64,000 nt of DNA from Nocardioides sp. CER19 (lineage in GTDB: Bacteria; Actinomycetota; Actinomycetes; Propionibacteriales; Nocardioidaceae): contig NZ_JARVWS010000001.1 in NCBI RefSeq assembly GCF_029846275.1, forward strand, positions 1,488,001-1,552,000, given 5' to 3'. A model generated the notes under the pieces. The model saw only the letters and a program-made list of their open reading frames with translations. It did not search any database and was not told where the DNA came from. This document shows, in pieces, positions 60,992-64,000 of the stretch. The stretch's first letter is position 1. Every line of letters starts with the position of its first letter. The position numbers and the translations under genes were made by a program.

Positions 60992-61849
60992 ATGCCCGAG
61001 GGCCACACCCTCCACCGCCTCGCCCACGACCTGACCGACGCGTTCGCCGGACGCCCGGTACGCGTCGGCAGCCCGCAGGGCCGCTTCGACGCGGAGGCGC
61101 GCCAGCTCGACGGTCATACCCTCGAGGGCGCGCAGGCGTGGGGCAAGCAGCTCTTCCTGGAGTTCCCGGGGGAGAGGTTCATCCACATCCACCTCGGCCT
61201 CATCGGCAAGCTCCAGCTGACGCCGTACGACGGCGACGTACCGCCACCGATCGGCCAGGTCAGGCTCCGCCTGGTCTCGACCGGCCCCGGGGACGACCGT
61301 CGGGGCGTCGTCGCCGACCTGCGCGGGGCCACTGCCTGCGACCTGTGGACGCGCGACCAGGTCGACGCGACGGTCGCGAAGCTCGGCCCCGACCCGCTGC
61401 GCGAGGACGCCGACCCCCTGAAGGCGTGGGCGAGGATCGGGAGGAGTCAGCGCAGCATCGCCAGCCTGCTCATGGACCAGACCGTGCTGGCCGGCATCGG
61501 CAACGTCTACCGGGCCGAGGTCCTGTTCCGGCACCGCGTCGACCCCTACCGCCGAGGCAACGCGCTGACCCGCAAGCAGTGGCTGGCCATCTGGGACGAC
61601 CTGGTCGTCCTCATGCACGACGGAGTCGCCAAGAACCGGATCGACACGGTCCGTGAGGAGCACACGCCGGAGGCGATGGGGCGCGACCCGCGCGTCGACG
61701 ACCACGGGGGCGAGGTCTACGTCTACCGTCGCACCGGGCAGCCTTGCCACGTGTGCGGCGCCACCGTACGAACCGCCGAGCTGGAGGGGCGCAACCTGTT
61801 CTGGTGTCCCCGCTGTCAACGCGCCTCGCGATCTCGCGCCACGAGCTGA
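60992..61849 (+). CDS. Fpg/Nei-family DNA glycosylase (endonuclease VIII)
   Basis: 285 residues. The N-terminal MPEGHTLHRL provides the catalytic proline and glutamate, and SPQGRF matches mycobacterial Nei1. The helix-two-turn-helix region includes LLMDQTVLAGIGNVYRAEVLFRHRVDPYR, and the C-terminal zinc finger is CHVCG...FWCPRCQ. It removes oxidised pyrimidines or purines. Neighbours rpiB and tig match M. tuberculosis (Rv2465c-Rv2462c region). Confidence 0.93.
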   Translation: MPEGHTLHRLAHDLTDAFAGRPVRVGSPQGRFDAEARQLDGHTLEGAQAWGKQLFLEFPGERFIHIHLGLIGKLQLTPYDGDVPPPIGQVRLRLVSTGPGDDRRGVVADLRGATACDLWTRDQVDATVAKLGPDPLREDADPLKAWARIGRSQRSIASLLMDQTVLAGIGNVYRAEVLFRHRVDPYRRGNALTRKQWLAIWDDLVVLMHDGVAKNRIDTVREEHTPEAMGRDPRVDDHGGEVYVYRRTGQPCHVCGATVRTAELEGRNLFWCPRCQRASRSRATS

Positions 61850-61895
61850 CGCCGACCACTAGAGTGTGGCAACCCCCGACCCCGAGGACCGAGAC

Positions 61896-63014
61896 ATGAC
61901 TGCCCCCGCCGAGTCGTCGCGCGCCGCTGCGGTCGGTCGCTCGCTGCGGTGGCGCGCCCGGTCGCGGCTGCGGGCGGGTGGCTTCGGGAGCGAGACCGGC
62001 CTGCTCGTCCTGCTCGGCCTGCTCGCGGTGCTGGGCGCGGTGCTGATCGTCTTCGCCGACCGCTACGCGCCGGTCACGCTGCTGCTGGTCCCGCTGCTCG
62101 TCGCGAGCCTGCTCCTCGGGCCCCGGATCCTCCCGTGGTTCGTGGTCTTCGTGCTGACGCTGACGGTGGTGGCCGTCGTGGGCAGGCGGCTGCGCGACAT
62201 CGTGATCATGCCCGCGGCCGTGACCGGCATCGGCATGGTCTTCCTGCTCGGGCTGGTCGTGCTGCTGACGTCGTTCCGCCGCTCCCGCCTGGGCGTCGCG
62301 GGCTTCCAGGGCGAGTCGATGTTCGTCGACCTGCGCGACCGCATCCTCAACCAGGGCGGCATCCCGGCCCTGCCGGTCGACTGGCACGTGCAGTCGGCGC
62401 TGGCCTCGGCGGGCGGCACCCTGTTCGCGGGTGACTTCGTGGTGGCCAGCCGGCCCGCGCCCGACCGGCTCGAGGTCGTCGTCGTCGACGTGTCCGGCAA
62501 GGGCGAGCAGGCGGGCACCCGCGCGCTGCTGCTCTCCGGGGCGTTCAGCGGCATGCTCGGCGCGCTGGCGCCCGACCAGTTCCTGCCGGCCGCCAACGAC
62601 TACCTCCTGCGCCTGGACTGGGAGGAGGGCTTCGCGACCGCGATCCACCTGTCCGTCGACCTCGTCAACGGCGCCTTCGAGCTGCGTACGGCGGGCCACC
62701 CGCCCGCCGTCTGGCGCGCGGCCGGCTCGGGGCGGTGGAGCGTCATCGGCAGCGAGGGCCCGATCCTCGGCCTGATCCCGGGCGCCGAGTTCGACGTCGC
62801 GACCGGCGTGCTCGCCCACGGCGATGCCGTGCTCCTCTACACCGACGGCATGGTCGAGCAGCCGCGCCGCGACATCGACCTCGGCATCGACCGCCTGGTC
62901 GGAGAGGCCGAGTCGCTCCTGCGGGGCAACTTCGTGGACGCGGCCCAGCGGCTCGTCGACGCGCTCGGCTCCCGCAACGACGACCGGGCGATGATCGTGG
63001 TCAACCGGTTGTAG
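61896..63014 (+). CDS. Membrane-bound PPM/SpoIIE-type serine phosphatase
   Basis: 372 residues from ATG 61896 (site GAGGACCGAG; -10 TAGAGT at 61860-61865). Three or four TM helices (about 38-125) precede a cytosolic RsbU/SpoIIE phosphatase domain (about 165-370): AGDFVVASRPAPDRLEVVVVDVSGKGEQAG, FATAIHLSVDLVNGAFELRTAGHPPAV and VLLYTDGMVEQPR, including the metal-binding aspartates. Such enzymes reverse phosphorylation of anti-sigma antagonists in stress signalling. No sigma or anti-sigma genes are adjacent. Confidence 0.87.
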   Translation: MTAPAESSRAAAVGRSLRWRARSRLRAGGFGSETGLLVLLGLLAVLGAVLIVFADRYAPVTLLLVPLLVASLLLGPRILPWFVVFVLTLTVVAVVGRRLRDIVIMPAAVTGIGMVFLLGLVVLLTSFRRSRLGVAGFQGESMFVDLRDRILNQGGIPALPVDWHVQSALASAGGTLFAGDFVVASRPAPDRLEVVVVDVSGKGEQAGTRALLLSGAFSGMLGALAPDQFLPAANDYLLRLDWEEGFATAIHLSVDLVNGAFELRTAGHPPAVWRAAGSGRWSVIGSEGPILGLIPGAEFDVATGVLAHGDAVLLYTDGMVEQPRRDIDLGIDRLVGEAESLLRGNFVDAAQRLVDALGSRNDDRAMIVVNRL

Positions 63015-63084
63015 CCGGATCGTGGTCCACAGGGCATGGCCGGTTGGGGACTCCGCCCCCTGGTGTGGCACCATTTCGCAGGTT

Positions 63085-63100
63085 CCCCACCATGGTGGGG
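63085..63100. repeat. 16-bp perfect palindrome before tRNA-Gly
   Basis: CCCCACCATGGTGGGG is a perfect palindrome ending 4 bases before the tRNA-Gly gene and 71 bases after the phosphatase stop. It could be a terminator stem of that gene or a protein-binding site in the tRNA promoter or leader. Confidence 0.45.
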
Positions 63101-63104
63101 CCGC

Positions 63105-63175
63105 GCGGATGTAGCTCAATGGTAGAGCCCCAGTCTTCCAAACTGGCTACGCGGGTTCGATTCCCGTCATCCGCT
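63105..63175 (+). tRNA. tRNA-Gly (anticodon TCC)
   Basis: Acceptor stem GCGGATG/CATCCGC, D-arm with GCTCAATGGTAGAGC, anticodon stem CCAGT/ACTGG with the loop CTTCCAA giving anticodon TCC (63137-63139), and T-arm GCGGGTTCGATTCCCGT. The CCA end is not encoded. Confidence 0.95.
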
Positions 63176-63213
63176 CGAACGACGGTCTCCGCTGCCCCGG
63201 GGACCCGAGATCG

Positions 63214-63286
63214 CGGGGCGTAGCGTAGTGGCTAGCGCGCCTGCTTTGGGAGCAGGAGACCGCAGGTTCGAGTCCTGTCGCCCCGA
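63214..63286 (+). tRNA. tRNA-Pro (anticodon TGG)
   Basis: Acceptor stem CGGGGCG/CGCCCCG, anticodon stem CCTGC/GCAGG with loop TTTGGGA giving anticodon TGG (63247-63249), T-arm GCAGGTTCGAGTCCTGT. CCA not encoded. Located 38 bases after tRNA-Gly and upstream of tig. Confidence 0.95.
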
Positions 63287-63323
63287 CTGCTTCACCCGTT
63301 CAGTCAACTAGAGGAGAAACCCT

Positions 63324-64000
63324 GTGAAGAGCGCCGTCGAGACCTTGAGCCCGACCCGGGCCAAGCTGACCGTCGAGGTGCCCTTCGAGGAGCTCAAGCC
63401 GAGCCTCGACAAGGCATACAAGCAGATCGCCCAGCAGATCAACGTCCCTGGCTTCCGCAAGGGCAAGGTCCCGGCGGCCGTCATCGAGCGCCAGTTCCCG
63501 GGTGCCGCCCGCGACCAGGCCCTCAACGACATCCTCAACGTCAAGTACGTCGAGGCCCTGCAGGCCAACGACCTGACCCCGCTGGCCCAGCCCGAGGTCG
63601 AGGTCACCAAGTACGAGGACAACGGGCCGCTGGAGTTCACGGCGGAGGTCGACGTACGCCCCGAGTTCACGGTGCCCGACTACGACGGCATCGAGGCCCA
63701 GGTCGACGACCTCGAGGTCACCGACGAGGACGTCGCCGAGCAGGTCCAGGCGCTGCGCGAGCGGTTCGGCACCCTCAAGGACGTCGAGCGTCCGGCCGCC
63801 GAGGGCGACTTCGTCGTCATCGACCTGGTCGCCCGGCAGGACGGCGAGACCGTCGAGGGCGCCGAGGTCAGCGGCATGAGCTACCAGGTCGGCAAGGGCG
63901 GCATGCTCGACGGCCTCGACGAGGCGCTCACCGGCCTGTCGGCCGGCGAGGAGAAGACGTTCACGAGCCAGCTCGTCGGCGGCGACATGGTCGGCCAGGA
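63324..64000 (+). CDS. tig: Trigger factor (partial, 5' part)
   Basis: Ribosome-associated folding chaperone and prolyl isomerase. The frame from GTG 63324 (ribosome site GAGGAGA) stays open to the window edge. The ribosome-binding domain has the signature NVPGFRKGKVPAAVIERQFP; the PPIase (FKBP-like) domain starts near residue 155 (PAAEGDFVVIDLVARQDGE, YQVGKGGMLDGLDEAL). The gene is cut by the right edge after about 225 codons. In actinobacteria clpP genes normally follow. Confidence 0.96.
   Translation, partial: MKSAVETLSPTRAKLTVEVPFEELKPSLDKAYKQIAQQINVPGFRKGKVPAAVIERQFPGAARDQALNDILNVKYVEALQANDLTPLAQPEVEVTKYEDNGPLEFTAEVDVRPEFTVPDYDGIEAQVDDLEVTDEDVAEQVQALRERFGTLKDVERPAAEGDFVVIDLVARQDGETVEGAEVSGMSYQVGKGGMLDGLDEALTGLSAGEEKTFTSQLVGGDMVGQ

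Overview
The window comes from a high-GC Gram-positive actinobacterium, most likely Nocardioidaceae (Nocardioides-like). The evidence is the very high GC content, GTG/TTG starts, the Mec-CysO-CysM cysteine cluster, and gene orders shared with Mycobacterium (pncB, clpS, DUF2017, mec, cysO, cysM, murI, metallo-beta-lactamase-fold protein, rph, rdgB; and rpiB, nei, tig). At least two dozen genes show a TANNNT-like -10 hexamer 6-8 bases before the start codon, so much of the core genome appears to be transcribed as leaderless mRNA.

Layout. 0-1.4 kb: end of a Tad pilus locus and a CAP-domain secreted protein. 1.4-8.2 kb: housekeeping genes prfB, ftsE-ftsX, a coiled-coil M23 peptidase that fits FtsEX control, an enoyl-CoA hydratase, smpB and its partner tmRNA (ssrA). 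8.2-24.2 kb: an accessory block directly downstream of ssrA. It has a transposase C-terminal remnant at the left edge and a VOC-protein remnant at the right edge. It holds a CopC-CopD fusion, a small membrane-anchored protein, three successive multicopper-oxidase-like exported proteins and a 1792-residue exported beta-rich protein. A divergent two-component system controls it, probably through a helically phased TGTCATC array. This is the most unusual part of the window: copper ligands that sit in one chain in a normal multicopper oxidase seem to be divided between two neighbouring proteins.

24.2-31.7 kb: a CYTH protein and a CYTH-Ppx/GppA fusion (polyphosphate or nucleotide metabolism), a GH16-like protein, a GH3 (NagZ-like) exported enzyme, a TetR regulator divergent from a PAP2 membrane phosphatase, and an M15 D,D-carboxypeptidase. 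31.7-43 kb: a divergent pair sharing one -10 region, a HIT protein, a FabG-like reductase, a DUF3048 lipoprotein, a threonine aldolase coupled to a DUF6421 protein, a TetR regulator facing an iteron-like repeat array, YqgE, DUF3039 and a superfamily 2 helicase. 43-48 kb: a MarR/MFS operon, a second MFS exporter, pncA and pncB.

48-57.5 kb: clpS-DUF2017, the sulfur-carrier cysteine pathway (mec, cysO, cysM) with an inserted NYN-domain protein, a VOC protein, murI with a cAMP-phosphodiesterase-like MBL protein, an ABC exporter pair, and the translationally coupled chain rph-rdgB-comB. 57.5-64 kb: a truncated GNAT gene, a CMD/AhpD-like protein, an MBL lactonase-like protein with a YrdB-like membrane protein, an esterase, rpiB, a Nei/Fpg glycosylase, a membrane PPM phosphatase, tRNA-Gly(TCC), tRNA-Pro(TGG) and the 5' part of tig (trigger factor), which runs off the right edge.
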